From Burkholderiales bacterium (lineage in GTDB: Bacteria > Pseudomonadota > Gammaproteobacteria > Burkholderiales > Burkholderiaceae_C), in assembly GCA_021414305.1 (NCBI GenBank), contig JAIOOS010000013.1, forward strand, positions 141,171 through 205,170: a stretch of 64,000 nt of DNA, read 5' to 3'. Below the pieces are notes generated by a model, which was not told the origin of the DNA, ran no database searches, and saw only the letters and a program-made list of their open reading frames with translations. The position numbers and the translations under genes were made by a program. Every line of letters starts with the position of its first letter. The stretch's first letter is position 1. This document shows positions 17,328 through 31,271 of the stretch, piece by piece.

Positions 17328-18155
17328 ATGGAGACGACCCTGCCCCGCTGCGCCGCCGCCGCGCTGGTCCTGCTCGCTGCCCCGGCCCTCGCGCAGACGC
17401 CCGCGCCGAAGGCCGATCTCGCCGCCGGCCAGGCGCGCGCGGAGACCGTGTGCGCCGCCTGCCACGGCGCCAACGGCGTCAGCGTCAGCGACAACATCCC
17501 GAACCTCGCGGGCCAGCAGCCGGCCTACCTGGCGGCGCAGCTTCGGGCGCTGCGCTCGGGCACGCGCAAGAACCCGCTGATGAACGCGATCGCGGCGCAG
17601 CTCGGCGATGCCGACATCGTCAACGTCGCGGCCTACTTCGGCAGCCTGCAGCCGGGTTATCCGGGAGCGAAGTCCGAGCTGCTCCCCACGGTGGCGAAGA
17701 CGCAAGTCGCCTTCCCCGAGAACTACAAGGCGAGCTTCACCATGTACCAGACGGTGAACCGCACCGACATCAACCAGGTACGCTATCTCTGGGCCAACCC
17801 GGCGGCGCTGCAGGCCGCGCGCGAAGGCCGGCCGATGCCGCCGGGCGCGGTGCTCGTTCTCGAGCAGCACGCGGCCAGGCTCGATGCCGACAAGAAGCCC
17901 GTGACCGGCAGCGACGGCTACTACGTCAGCGACCGCTTCCTCGCGTTCGCGGTGATGGGCAGCGGCGCCGGCTGGGGCGATGCCTTTCCCGAGATGCTGC
18001 GCAACGGCGACTGGAACTACGCCGCGTTCGGCCCCGACATGAAGCTGCGCACGAGCGTGAACCAGGCCGAGTGCCTGGCGTGCCACAAGCCGCTCGACAA
18101 GTCGAGCTTCGTGTTTTCGCTGGAGCCGATGGCAAGAGTGGCCAAGGCCAGGTGA
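17328..18155 (+). CDS. Diheme c-type cytochrome: class I cytochrome c fused to cytochrome P460-like domain
   Basis: 275 residues from the ATG at 17328, with GAGGAGG 7 nt upstream (a GTG two codons earlier is too close to that site). A signal peptide of about 24 residues (ALVLLAAPALAQ) directs it to the periplasm. Residues 25-110 are a class I cytochrome c with CAACH and a distal methionine candidate in NPLMNAI. Residues 125-270 resemble cytochrome P460, with the c-heme motif CLACH near the C-terminus. Family P460 enzymes oxidise hydroxylamine or related N-species; I could not place the heme-crosslinking lysine with confidence. The fusion suggests direct electron transfer from the P460 site to the small c-domain. 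Confidence 0.85.
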   Translation: METTLPRCAAAALVLLAAPALAQTPAPKADLAAGQARAETVCAACHGANGVSVSDNIPNLAGQQPAYLAAQLRALRSGTRKNPLMNAIAAQLGDADIVNVAAYFGSLQPGYPGAKSELLPTVAKTQVAFPENYKASFTMYQTVNRTDINQVRYLWANPAALQAAREGRPMPPGAVLVLEQHAARLDADKKPVTGSDGYYVSDRFLAFAVMGSGAGWGDAFPEMLRNGDWNYAAFGPDMKLRTSVNQAECLACHKPLDKSSFVFSLEPMARVAKAR

Positions 18156-18230
18156 CCGGGGCGCAGCGACATCCCATAGCCAGGAGGCGCGCCGACGACT
18201 GTTGTAGTCTCGCTCGACGGCACTGAACCC

Positions 18231-19571
18231 ATGACTCGATTCGACAAGCGGGGCAACCCGGTTTCATACGGCCGGTCGGAGGCGATCGACGCACTGGATC
18301 GCGTGTTCGACCTGCTCCATGCCTACCAGGCCGACCCGCTGGCCGAGGTCGACAGGATCATCGCCGACCACCCGGACTTCGTGATGGCGCACGCCTTTCG
18401 CGCCGGCGCACTGGCGACGGCGACCGACAAGGCGTTCGAATCGGAGGTCATCAAGAGCGTGGCGGCGGCCGAAGCGCTGCTGCCGAGGGCCAACGACCGC
18501 GAGCGCATGCATGTTTCGGCGGTGCGCGCCTGGCTCGACGGCGATTGGGAGCGGGCGACCGACCTGTGGGGCCGCGTCTCGATGGCCTATCCACGCGATC
18601 TGCTGGCGCTTCAGTTCGCGCACGTCGGCGACTTCTTCCTCGGTCACTCGCACATGCTGCGCGATCGGATCGCTCGCGTCCTGCCGCACTGGGACCGCAG
18701 CGTGCCGGGCCACGGCTTCGTCGAAGGCATGTACGCGTTCGGTCTCGAGGAGGCGGGCGACTACGAACAGGCGGAGGCGCGCGGCCGAGAGGCTGCCGCC
18801 CTGAATAGGCAAGACGGCTGGGCCGTTCACGCCGTCGCCCACGTGCTGGAGATGCAGGGGCGCGCCGCGGAAGGCGCGGACTTCCTTGCCGCTGGGGCCG
18901 ATGGCTGGGCGCCGAACAGCCTGTTCGCATTTCACCTGTGGTGGCACCTGGCGCTGTTCCACATTGATGGCGACGACGCGCCTGCCGCCCTGAAGCTGTT
19001 CGACGAGAAGATTTCCGCGGGGGGTTTCGGCCAGGCGCTCGAGCTTCTCGACGGCTCGTCGCTGCTGTGGCGCCTGTCGCTCCTCGGCCACGACGTCGGC
19101 GACCGCTGGACCGATCTGGCCGCGAAGTGGGCCACGCGGATCGACGACGCCCACTACGCCTTCAACGACGTCAACGCCATGCTGGCCTTCGTCGGCGCGG
19201 GCGACCGCGCGGCCCAGGCCCGGCAGATCGCGACCCTCGAGCGGGCTGCGATCGAGAGTGGAACGGGCGCGATGATGAGCCGGGAGATCGGCTTGCCGGC
19301 GTGCGAAGGGCTCGCTGCATTCGGCAGGGGCGACTACGCGCAGGCGATCGAGCGGCTGTTGCCTTTGCGCGGCAAGGCGAATCGCTTCGGCGGCAGCCAT
19401 GCGCAGCGCGACATGTTCTCCTGGACGCTGACCGAAGCCGCGATCCGTCTCGGCGACCGCGCGCTTGCCGATGCGTTCGTCGCCGAACGCCTGTCGTGGA
19501 AGCCGAAGAGTCCGATCAACCGCGCCTGGGCGACGCGCGCCAGCCGGCTGAACCCGGCACCCGCGGGCTAA
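18231..19571 (+). CDS. TPR protein, TTC38-like
   Basis: 446 residues, no signal peptide. Repeated helical hairpins run through most of the length, including AVRAWLDGDWERATDLWGRV, MYAFGLEEAGDYEQAEARG and AVAHVLEMQGRAAEGADFL. The conserved central HAVAHVLEMQGR and FHLWWHLALFHIDGDD blocks are characteristic of the tetratricopeptide-38 family. Its biochemical role is unknown; TPRs mediate protein contacts. The TAA stop overlaps the TAG stop of the convergent POT transporter (CTAA), so there is no space for a terminator between them. Confidence 0.85.
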   Translation: MTRFDKRGNPVSYGRSEAIDALDRVFDLLHAYQADPLAEVDRIIADHPDFVMAHAFRAGALATATDKAFESEVIKSVAAAEALLPRANDRERMHVSAVRAWLDGDWERATDLWGRVSMAYPRDLLALQFAHVGDFFLGHSHMLRDRIARVLPHWDRSVPGHGFVEGMYAFGLEEAGDYEQAEARGREAAALNRQDGWAVHAVAHVLEMQGRAAEGADFLAAGADGWAPNSLFAFHLWWHLALFHIDGDDAPAALKLFDEKISAGGFGQALELLDGSSLLWRLSLLGHDVGDRWTDLAAKWATRIDDAHYAFNDVNAMLAFVGAGDRAAQARQIATLERAAIESGTGAMMSREIGLPACEGLAAFGRGDYAQAIERLLPLRGKANRFGGSHAQRDMFSWTLTEAAIRLGDRALADAFVAERLSWKPKSPINRAWATRASRLNPAPAG

Positions 19572-21028
19572 GGCTGCACGGCTGCGGGTCGCAAGGCCGG
19601 CGCGTCCGCCTCGGCGTCCTCCGGCGTGAGCAGCCTGCCGAACGCGAACTTGCAGCCAAGCAGCAGCACGCCCGCACACGCCACGAGCGCGGCATGCATG
19701 GCCCAGAACTCCCGCCCCGGCATCTTCTCCAGGAAGCCCGCGAGCCAGCCGACGAAGGTGTTGCCGAGGAACAGGTGCAGGTAGTACACGCCGATCACCA
19801 GGCCGCCCAACTGCTTCGGCGCGACCCGTGAATAGAGCGCCAGGCCCACCGGCAGGATGTTGGCGAAGCCGAGGTCGTTGACAACCGTGTAGGCCAGCGT
19901 CCAGCCGAGGCTCACCTTCTCGTGCGTGCTCTCGGCCAGCATGGCGGCCACGGCGATCATCGCCGGGCCGCCGGCGGCGAGGAAGGTGCCGAGCGTCATC
20001 TTCGTCAGCTCGTCGGGCTCGCGCCGGCGCGTCGCCCACCAGCGCCAGAAGGCGATCGAGCCGAGCATGGTGGCGGTGCTCACCGCGGCGTCGACCGCCT
20101 GCAGCCAGGTCACCGGCACGTCCCAGCCGAACAGAACGAAGTCCATGTGCCGCTGCGCCCAGAGCGGAAAGGCGTTGGTGAACTGCTGGTTGCCGACGAT
20201 CGAGAGCATCAGCACCGGAATCATGGCGACGAGGAGCGCCAGCCGCGCCTTCTCGGCGCCCGACATCCCGGCGCGCGGCCCGGCCGCCTTGCGCGCCGCG
20301 GCGCCGCGCGCCGGCTCCGGCGGCAGCCAGCGCCGGCCGGCGAGGTAGACCGCGAGGCCGATGACCATGCCCACGCCGGCGGCGCCGAAGCCCCAGTGCC
20401 AAGCCACCTTCTCGCCGAGCGTGCCGCAGACGATGGGCGCGGCGATCACCGCGATCTGCACCGCCAGCAGGAAGATCTGGAACGCGCTGGCCCGCCGCTT
20501 GTCGCCCGGCGCGTAGAGGTCGCCCACCTGGGCGGCGATGTTGCCCTTGAAGCAGCCTACGCCGACGAGCAGGCAGGCGAGCGCGATCAGGAAGCTCGCC
20601 TCGAAGGCCATCATGAAATGGCCGAGCGCCATCAGGCTGGAGCCGATCACCACCGTCTTCGTGCGGCCCAGCAGGCGGTCGGCGAGCAGCCCGCCGAACA
20701 GCGGCGTGAGGTACACGCAGCCGGCGTAGAGGCCGAACACGGCCGAGGCGAGCTGCTGCGGCGACATCGGCCCGGTGGCGCGCTCGAGGAAGCCGCGCAG
20801 CGCCTCCATGCCGGCGACCCGGCCGATGTGCTCCGGCAGGAACAGATAGTTGCTGAGGTAGAGCACCAGCAGCGCCTGCATGCCGTAGAACGAGAACCGC
20901 TCCCACAGCTCGCAGAACGCGAGCCAGCCGAGGCCGGCGGGGTGGCCGAAGAAGCTCCGGTCGCGGCGCTCGTCGGCGCTCGGGGAACGGCCGGGCGGGC
21001 CTTCGGCGGTGAGCATGGCGGCGGACAT
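19568..21028 (-). CDS. POT-family proton-coupled oligopeptide transporter
   Basis: 486 residues, about 12-14 membrane helices. The POT signature CELWERFSFYGMQALLVLYL lies near residues 39-58 with the ExxER-type motif. Others are LFGGLLADRLLGRTKTVVIG and GCFKGNIAAQVGDLY. A central hydrophilic loop at about 245-265 (PPEPARGAAARKAAGPR) separates the halves. It imports di- and tripeptides with protons at the inner membrane. Two upstream in-frame methionines (1 and 5) are both possible starts. It converges with the TPR gene and is followed upstream by a 40-residue membrane ORF on the same strand. Confidence 0.9.
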   Translation of the reverse strand: MSAAMLTAEGPPGRSPSADERRDRSFFGHPAGLGWLAFCELWERFSFYGMQALLVLYLSNYLFLPEHIGRVAGMEALRGFLERATGPMSPQQLASAVFGLYAGCVYLTPLFGGLLADRLLGRTKTVVIGSSLMALGHFMMAFEASFLIALACLLVGVGCFKGNIAAQVGDLYAPGDKRRASAFQIFLLAVQIAVIAAPIVCGTLGEKVAWHWGFGAAGVGMVIGLAVYLAGRRWLPPEPARGAAARKAAGPRAGMSGAEKARLALLVAMIPVLMLSIVGNQQFTNAFPLWAQRHMDFVLFGWDVPVTWLQAVDAAVSTATMLGSIAFWRWWATRRREPDELTKMTLGTFLAAGGPAMIAVAAMLAESTHEKVSLGWTLAYTVVNDLGFANILPVGLALYSRVAPKQLGGLVIGVYYLHLFLGNTFVGWLAGFLEKMPGREFWAMHAALVACAGVLLLGCKFAFGRLLTPEDAEADAPALRPAAVQP

Positions 21029-21084
21029 GGCGGGATCGGCGGGCTGGCAGGGTGCCAGGGCCGACGATACGCGGAGAACCAGCT

Positions 21085-21207
21085 CTAGAAGAGCGGGCCC
21101 GCGAACACCGCGACCGCGACCGCGCAGACGCCCAGCAGCGTCAGGACCCAGTTGGGCGCCGAGCCATGAGGAACGCCGAGGTGGCGGTGACGACGTCTGT
21201 CAATCAT
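21085..21207 (-). CDS. Putative 40-residue single-pass membrane microprotein
   Basis: ATG at 21207 with GGAG 6 nt upstream; 40 codons ending in TAG at 21085. A basic N-terminus (MIDRRRHRHLGVP) precedes one hydrophobic helix (NWVLTLLGVCAVAVAVFAG), so the predicted topology is N-in. From residue 11 onward third codon positions are almost all G or C, as in real genes here. It sits 57 nt upstream of the POT transporter on the same strand and could be cotranscribed with it. No homologue recognised; it may be a chance ORF. Confidence 0.4.
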   Translation of the reverse strand: MIDRRRHRHLGVPHGSAPNWVLTLLGVCAVAVAVFAGPLF

Positions 21208-21325
21208 GTGAGCTCCGGATACAAGACTCCGGTCGGATGTCACGGCCCGAGGGCCAGGACAAAGATCCGGCCCGGATAGGGGGCCTTCAAGCGACCTTCG
21301 TGCCAGCCTGGTCTAAGCTCGAGCG

Positions 21326-22096
21326 ATGTCCCTTTCGCCCCGCATGAACGCGCTCGGCCGGGTCTACTTCTGGCAGGGCGGAAGCCTCTGGATCGGGCGC
21401 GGAAGCGGGCGCACCGAGTGGCACGGGCATCACGCGCACCAGATCACCTTGCCGTTCAGCGCCGCGTGCCTGTTCCGCAACGAACAGGACGAAGAGTGGA
21501 AGGAGTACGCGGGCGCCTTCGTCCGATCGGAGCGTCCCCATCAGTTCGAGATGGCGGACGCGGCGGCCGCGCAGATCTTCGTCGAGCCCGAGACGATCGA
21601 AGGGCGCGCCCTCGCCCTCCGCTTTGCCGGGGCCGACATCGCGCCGCTGCCCGAGTCGGATCGCGCCGCCATGGCCCGGATGCTGATGACAGCCTGGGAC
21701 GCCGCTGTCGACGATGGGGTCATGATCGCGACGGCCCGCGCGGCCGTGGCGACGCTGGCGAGGAGAACGGTTGCGGCCGCGGCTGTCGACGGCCGGATCG
21801 CCAAGGCCCTCGAGCTCATCCGCACGCGAATCAGCGGGCCGATCCGGCTGGCCGATGCAGCGGAGGCCGCGGCGCTCTCACCGAACCGTTTCCGCCATCT
21901 CTTCGTGCAGGAAACCGGCGCGGCCTTCCGCGCCTACGTCCTCTGGTCGAGGCTGAACGTGGCGATCGCGTGCTCGATGGCCGGGGGCTCCTGGACCGCG
22001 GCCGCCCACGAGGCCGGCTTCGCCGACTCGGCCCACCTGACGCGCACCTTCAAGCGCATGTTCGGCATGAATCCGGCCACCCTGGTGCGCGGCTGA
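21326..22096 (+). CDS. AraC-family transcriptional regulator
   Basis: 256 residues. The N-terminal cupin-like region contains WHGHHAHQITLPFSAACLFR, typical of AraC_binding domains with histidines lining a small-ligand or metal site. The C-terminal HTH at about 158-255 has KALELIRTRISGPIRLADAA, LSPNRFRHLFVQETGAAFRA and AAHEAGFADSAHLTRTFKRM. It lies 95 nt upstream of the metallothionein-like gene on the same strand and is the obvious candidate regulator of it. The several histidines in the sensor region make metal sensing conceivable, but this is inference. Confidence 0.9.
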   Translation: MSLSPRMNALGRVYFWQGGSLWIGRGSGRTEWHGHHAHQITLPFSAACLFRNEQDEEWKEYAGAFVRSERPHQFEMADAAAAQIFVEPETIEGRALALRFAGADIAPLPESDRAAMARMLMTAWDAAVDDGVMIATARAAVATLARRTVAAAAVDGRIAKALELIRTRISGPIRLADAAEAAALSPNRFRHLFVQETGAAFRAYVLWSRLNVAIACSMAGGSWTAAAHEAGFADSAHLTRTFKRMFGMNPATLVRG

Positions 22097-22191
22097 GATC
22101 AGCCGCTTCGTTCAAGTTCGAAACGGGCCTCCTGCCCAGAATTCGCTGCACGGACCCGCCGGGTCCGAGCTCAACCCCTCAGGAGACTTTC

Positions 22192-22371
22192 ATGAATCCC
22201 TCGTCCACCCCCTCGTGCCAATGCCCCGACTGCCCCGGCGCCGGCTGCCGTTGCGGCTGCCAGGTCGATGCGTCGAACGCCGCCCCGGGCGGACCGGCCT
22301 GCGCCTGTGGTGCATCGTGCGCCTGCAGGTCTGCGGAGCAAGGGTGCCGCTGCGGCAGCGGCACCGCCTGA
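22192..22371 (+). CDS. Metallothionein-like cysteine-rich protein
   Basis: 59 residues with an AGGAG ribosome site 8 nt before the ATG. Twelve cysteines lie at 9, 11, 14, 19, 21, 23, 37, 39, 43, 45, 52 and 54, nearly all as CxC or CxxC; there are no aromatic residues and no histidine. Two cysteine clusters (CQCPDCPGAGCRCGC, then CACGASCAC plus CRC) are joined by a 13-residue Ala/Pro/Gly linker, like a two-lobed metal cluster. Bacterial metallothioneins bind Zn, Cd or Cu through such thiolates. Signal peptide absent, so cytoplasmic. It follows an AraC gene and converges on uvrA with 3 nt between stops. Confidence 0.72.
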   Translation: MNPSSTPSCQCPDCPGAGCRCGCQVDASNAAPGGPACACGASCACRSAEQGCRCGSGTA

Positions 22372-22374
22372 AAC

Positions 22375-28200
<5,826 letters not shown>

Positions 28201-28322
28201 CGGGAAGGGTCTTTCGCGAGGGGAGCGGAGCATTCTAGGGAGGGTCTTCTGCCACCGTGCGTCAGGCATGTAAAGACCGCGCGCCCCGTCATGGCGAGAA
28301 TCGCGACGCAGCCGGGGAAGCC

Positions 28323-29315
28323 ATGGACAAGGACGAGTGCAATCGCAGCCGCTTCGTTCCGCAGGATCGCGGCGGGCACTACGAAAGCTGGTTTCAGCGC
28401 GCCAACCACGCCGAGCGCCCTCTGGCCTTCTGGATCCGCTACACCGTGTTCTCGCCGCGCGGCCGTCCCGACCGGGCCCGGGCCGAGCTGTGGGCGATCT
28501 GGTTCGACGGCGAGCGCGGGAAGATCACCGCCGCGAAGCAGGTCTTCCCGATCGAGGCGGCACGCTGTTCCGCCACCGGCCTCGATGTCGAGATCGGCAG
28601 CGCCCGGCTGAACGGGCGCGCGCTCTCCGGCGAAGCGAGCGCAGGCACGCACTCGCTGCGCTGGGACCTCGCCTACGAAGGCGAGGCGGAACCGATCCTC
28701 CTCCTGCAACCGGCGTTCTACGACCGGCGCCTGCCCAAGGCCAAGGCGCTGGTCGGCAGCCCCAATGCCTCGTTCACCGGCTCGCTGGTCGTCGACGGCG
28801 AGAGCGTCGACGTCCGCGGCTGGGTCGGCAGCCAGAACCACAACTGGGGCAGCAAGCACACCGACTCGTACGCCTGGAGCCAGGTCGCGGGCTTCGACGG
28901 CGCCCCCGGCACCTTCCTGGAGTGCTCGACCGCCCGCCTGAAGCTCGGCCCGTTCTGGACGCCGCCGATGACCGTGGTCGTGCTCCGCCTCGAAGACCGG
29001 GAGATCCGCCTCAACGGCATCGCCCAGGCGCTGTGCGCCGAGGGCGACTTCGACTTCACGTGCTGGCGCTTTCGAACGGAGGACCCGACGGCGCGGATCG
29101 AGGGCCGCTTCGAGGCGCCGTCCTCGGCCTTCGTCGGCCTGGTCTACGACAACCCGCCCGGCGGCGCCAAGACCTGCCTCAACAGCAAGCTCGCGAGCTG
29201 CGAGCTGCGGGTCGCGCTGCCCGGCGAGCCGGAGCGGACGCTGCGCTCGAAGCATCGCGCTGCCTTCGAGATCCTGACCGAGCGCAGCGACCACGGGATT
29301 GCGGTCGTCGCCTGA
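28323..29315 (+). CDS. Uncharacterised lipocalin-like / CrtC-AttH-like protein
   Basis: 330 residues from the ATG at 28323. No signal peptide; predicted mostly beta. Conserved-looking blocks are HYESWFQRANHAERPLAFWI near the N-terminus, and in the middle GWVGSQNHNWGSKHTDSYAW followed by QVAGFDG. The layout of two beta-barrel halves with a central W-G-x-Q-N-H-N-W-G motif recalls the carotenoid hydratase/AttH/tocopherol-cyclase superfamily, which handles hydrophobic ligands, but I cannot assign it firmly. It is followed 31 nt later by a DsbA/FrnE-like gene on the same strand. Function unknown. Confidence 0.65.
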   Translation: MDKDECNRSRFVPQDRGGHYESWFQRANHAERPLAFWIRYTVFSPRGRPDRARAELWAIWFDGERGKITAAKQVFPIEAARCSATGLDVEIGSARLNGRALSGEASAGTHSLRWDLAYEGEAEPILLLQPAFYDRRLPKAKALVGSPNASFTGSLVVDGESVDVRGWVGSQNHNWGSKHTDSYAWSQVAGFDGAPGTFLECSTARLKLGPFWTPPMTVVVLRLEDREIRLNGIAQALCAEGDFDFTCWRFRTEDPTARIEGRFEAPSSAFVGLVYDNPPGGAKTCLNSKLASCELRVALPGEPERTLRSKHRAAFEILTERSDHGIAVVA

Positions 29316-29346
29316 CGCCGCGCGCCACCCGGCGCTAGACTGGCTC

Positions 29347-29982
29347 ATGAAGATCGAATTCGTCTCCGACGTCGCCTGCCCCTGGTGCGCGGTCGGCCTG
29401 CACTCGCTCGAATCGGCGCTGAAGAACATCGGCGACGAGATCCCGGTCGAGCTGCACTTCGAGCCGTTCGAGCTGAACCCGGCGATGCCGGCGGAAGGCG
29501 AGGACGCGATCCGCTACCTCTCGAAGAAATACGGCGCCCCGCCCGAGCAACTTGCCCGCTCGCGCGCCGCCCTGCGCGAGCGCGGCGCCGCGGTCGGCTT
29601 CGAGTTCGGCGAGCGGCCCTGGGTCTGGAACACCTTCGACGCGCACCGCCTGCTGCACTGGGCCGGGCTCGAGGGCGAAGACAAGCAGCGAGCGCTGAAG
29701 CACGCGCTTCTGAGCGCGTATCACACCCGGGCCGAGAACCCGGGCGCGCGCGACGTGCTGCTGCGCCTGGCCGGCGAGGTCGGCCTCGACGTCGCCCGCG
29801 CCACCGCCGTGCTCGACTCCGACGAGTTCACGGCCGAAGTGCGCGAGCGCGAGCGCTTCTGGCAGGAGCGCGGTATCCATTCCGTGCCGGCCGTGGTGAT
29901 CGACGGCAAGCACCTGATCTCCGGCGGCCAACCGCCCGAGGTGTTCGAGCAGGCCCTGCGGCAGATCGCGGCCCAGGGCTAG
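29347..29982 (+). CDS. FrnE/DsbA-family thioredoxin-fold oxidoreductase
   Basis: 211 residues, cytoplasmic (no signal peptide). The active site CPWC sits at about residues 11-14 in VSDVACPWCAVGLHSLESAL. The cis-Pro loop is SVPAVVIDGKHLISGGQPPE near the C-terminus. An all-helical insertion lies between, with WNTFDAHRLLHWAG and YHTRAENPGARDVL typical of the FrnE branch. FrnE-like proteins catalyse disulfide exchange or isomerisation, sometimes in polyketide pathways or metal stress. No pathway partner is evident nearby. Confidence 0.9.
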   Translation: MKIEFVSDVACPWCAVGLHSLESALKNIGDEIPVELHFEPFELNPAMPAEGEDAIRYLSKKYGAPPEQLARSRAALRERGAAVGFEFGERPWVWNTFDAHRLLHWAGLEGEDKQRALKHALLSAYHTRAENPGARDVLLRLAGEVGLDVARATAVLDSDEFTAEVRERERFWQERGIHSVPAVVIDGKHLISGGQPPEVFEQALRQIAAQG

Positions 29983-30114
29983 GGCCGGCTGACGCGGCCC
30001 CAGGTCGCACGGAGGCGGCCGGACGGAACGATCGGTCACGCTTTCGGCTCCATCAGGGACCAGGCGGCGCGATAAAGTCGTCCGCCATCGTTTCACCCGT
30101 CAGGGAGCCGTTTC

Positions 30115-30552
30115 GTGTCCAACCGTTCGCTCATCGTCGCCCTTGCCTGCCTCGCCGCTCCCGGCCTCGCCCTCGCCGCCAAATGGGAAAAGGTCGGCGA
30201 GTCCGGCCCGGTCCAGGTCTGGGTCGACAAGGACAGCATCCGCAAGGCCGGCAGCGAAGCCCGCGCCAACCTCGAGTGGCGCTGGTCGCGGCCGACCGAC
30301 GTGCCCGACGCCGACCCGCCGCGCCAGTACCGGCTCGAGCGCCAGGTGCAGATCTCGAACTGTGCCAACCGCGCCTACGCCGTCGCCGAAGGCACGCGCT
30401 ACGCCGACGAGCGCGGCCTCGACCCGGTCTCGAGCTACAAGTACGACGAGCTTTCGCTGCCGTACAGCGTGGCGCCGGCGCGCTCGGTGCGCGACCTGGT
30501 CGTCACCTACGTCTGCACCACGCCGGTTCCCGCGCCGCCGGTCAAGAAGTAG
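30115..30552 (+). CDS. Surface-adhesin E-like secreted protein
   Basis: 145 residues from a GTG with AGGGAG about 9 nt upstream. A signal peptide covers about 1-22 (LIVALACLAAPGLALAA). The mature part, KWEKVGESGPVQVWVDKDSI followed by ANLEWRWSRPTD and YRLERQVQISNCANRAYAVA, matches the small Adhesin_E-type domain found in many betaproteobacterial exported proteins. Two cysteines (SNCANR, TYVCTT) may form a disulfide. Despite the name, no adhesion role can be claimed here. Confidence 0.8.
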   Translation: MSNRSLIVALACLAAPGLALAAKWEKVGESGPVQVWVDKDSIRKAGSEARANLEWRWSRPTDVPDADPPRQYRLERQVQISNCANRAYAVAEGTRYADERGLDPVSSYKYDELSLPYSVAPARSVRDLVVTYVCTTPVPAPPVKK

Positions 30553-30568
30553 GGAGTTCGCGCGCGGC

Positions 30569-31252
30569 TCAGGCCGCCAGCATCTCGCGCTGGAAGTCGA
30601 CGACCAGCCCTTCGCCGACCTGTTGGCGCATCGCCTTCCACGGCTCGGGCTCGGCGTCGATCTCCGCGATCATCGAGCGCGGCACGCGCATCGCCTTCTC
30701 GACCTGGCCGTCGGCCGGGCGCACCCAGGCGAGCACGAAGTCCTCGGCACCTGCCTCGACCAGGCGCAGCTCCCGCCGCCCGGGAATCGGCGTCTCGCTG
30801 CTGTGGCGCAGCGTCATCACCTTGGCCAGCTCGAGCGTGCGGTCGTCGATGCCGGCCTGTCTGGCGATGAGTTTTTCCGCCAGCGCCGGCCAGCCGAACA
30901 CCGCGCGCGGCTCGATGCCCACGCCGAGCTTCTTCCCCTCGGGCGAGGCGCGCTTGCCGAGCCCCTCCTCGAAGGTTTCCGAGGTCTTCTCGGCGCAGGC
31001 CTGCCACTGGCCGCGCTTGGCTACCGGCCAGACGCCGATGAAGAGGCCCTGGCGCAGCTCCATGTAGGTGAATTCCGGGTCGACGCGGAACTCGGTTCCG
31101 CAGCTCGGGCAGGGCTGGCGCTGGAAGGTGCCGGCGACGATGGCGTCGCGCAGGTCGGGCCGCCGGTCCGCATTGACGCTGTACACCAGCTTGAATGGGA
31201 CCGGCGTGGCGCACGCCGGGCAGTTGACCATTTCCGTGTGAAAGATCGACAT
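30569..31252 (-). CDS. CpXC-domain protein
   Basis: 227 residues, cytoplasmic. The N-terminal zinc-binding module has two CxxC pairs (NCPACATPVPFKLVYSVNAD and QPCPSCGTEFRVDPEFTYME), the defining pattern of the CpXC domain. The rest, about 85-227, is mixed and ends in a helix (WKAMRQQVGEGLVVDFQREM). CpXC function is not established. Its start lies 19 nt downstream of the stop of the large zincin gene on the same strand, so the two form an operon. A chaperone, immunity or regulatory role for the zincin is a guess from context. Confidence 0.82.
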   Translation of the reverse strand: MSIFHTEMVNCPACATPVPFKLVYSVNADRRPDLRDAIVAGTFQRQPCPSCGTEFRVDPEFTYMELRQGLFIGVWPVAKRGQWQACAEKTSETFEEGLGKRASPEGKKLGVGIEPRAVFGWPALAEKLIARQAGIDDRTLELAKVMTLRHSSETPIPGRRELRLVEAGAEDFVLAWVRPADGQVEKAMRVPRSMIAEIDAEPEPWKAMRQQVGEGLVVDFQREMLAA

Positions 31253-31271
31253 CGCGATGCCTCCTCGTTCT

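Noticed and set aside
28201..28269. ATG 23 codons upstream of the chosen uvrA start
   Set aside because: The extension is basic and low in family similarity; UvrA proteins begin close to the I-x-I-R-G-A motif.
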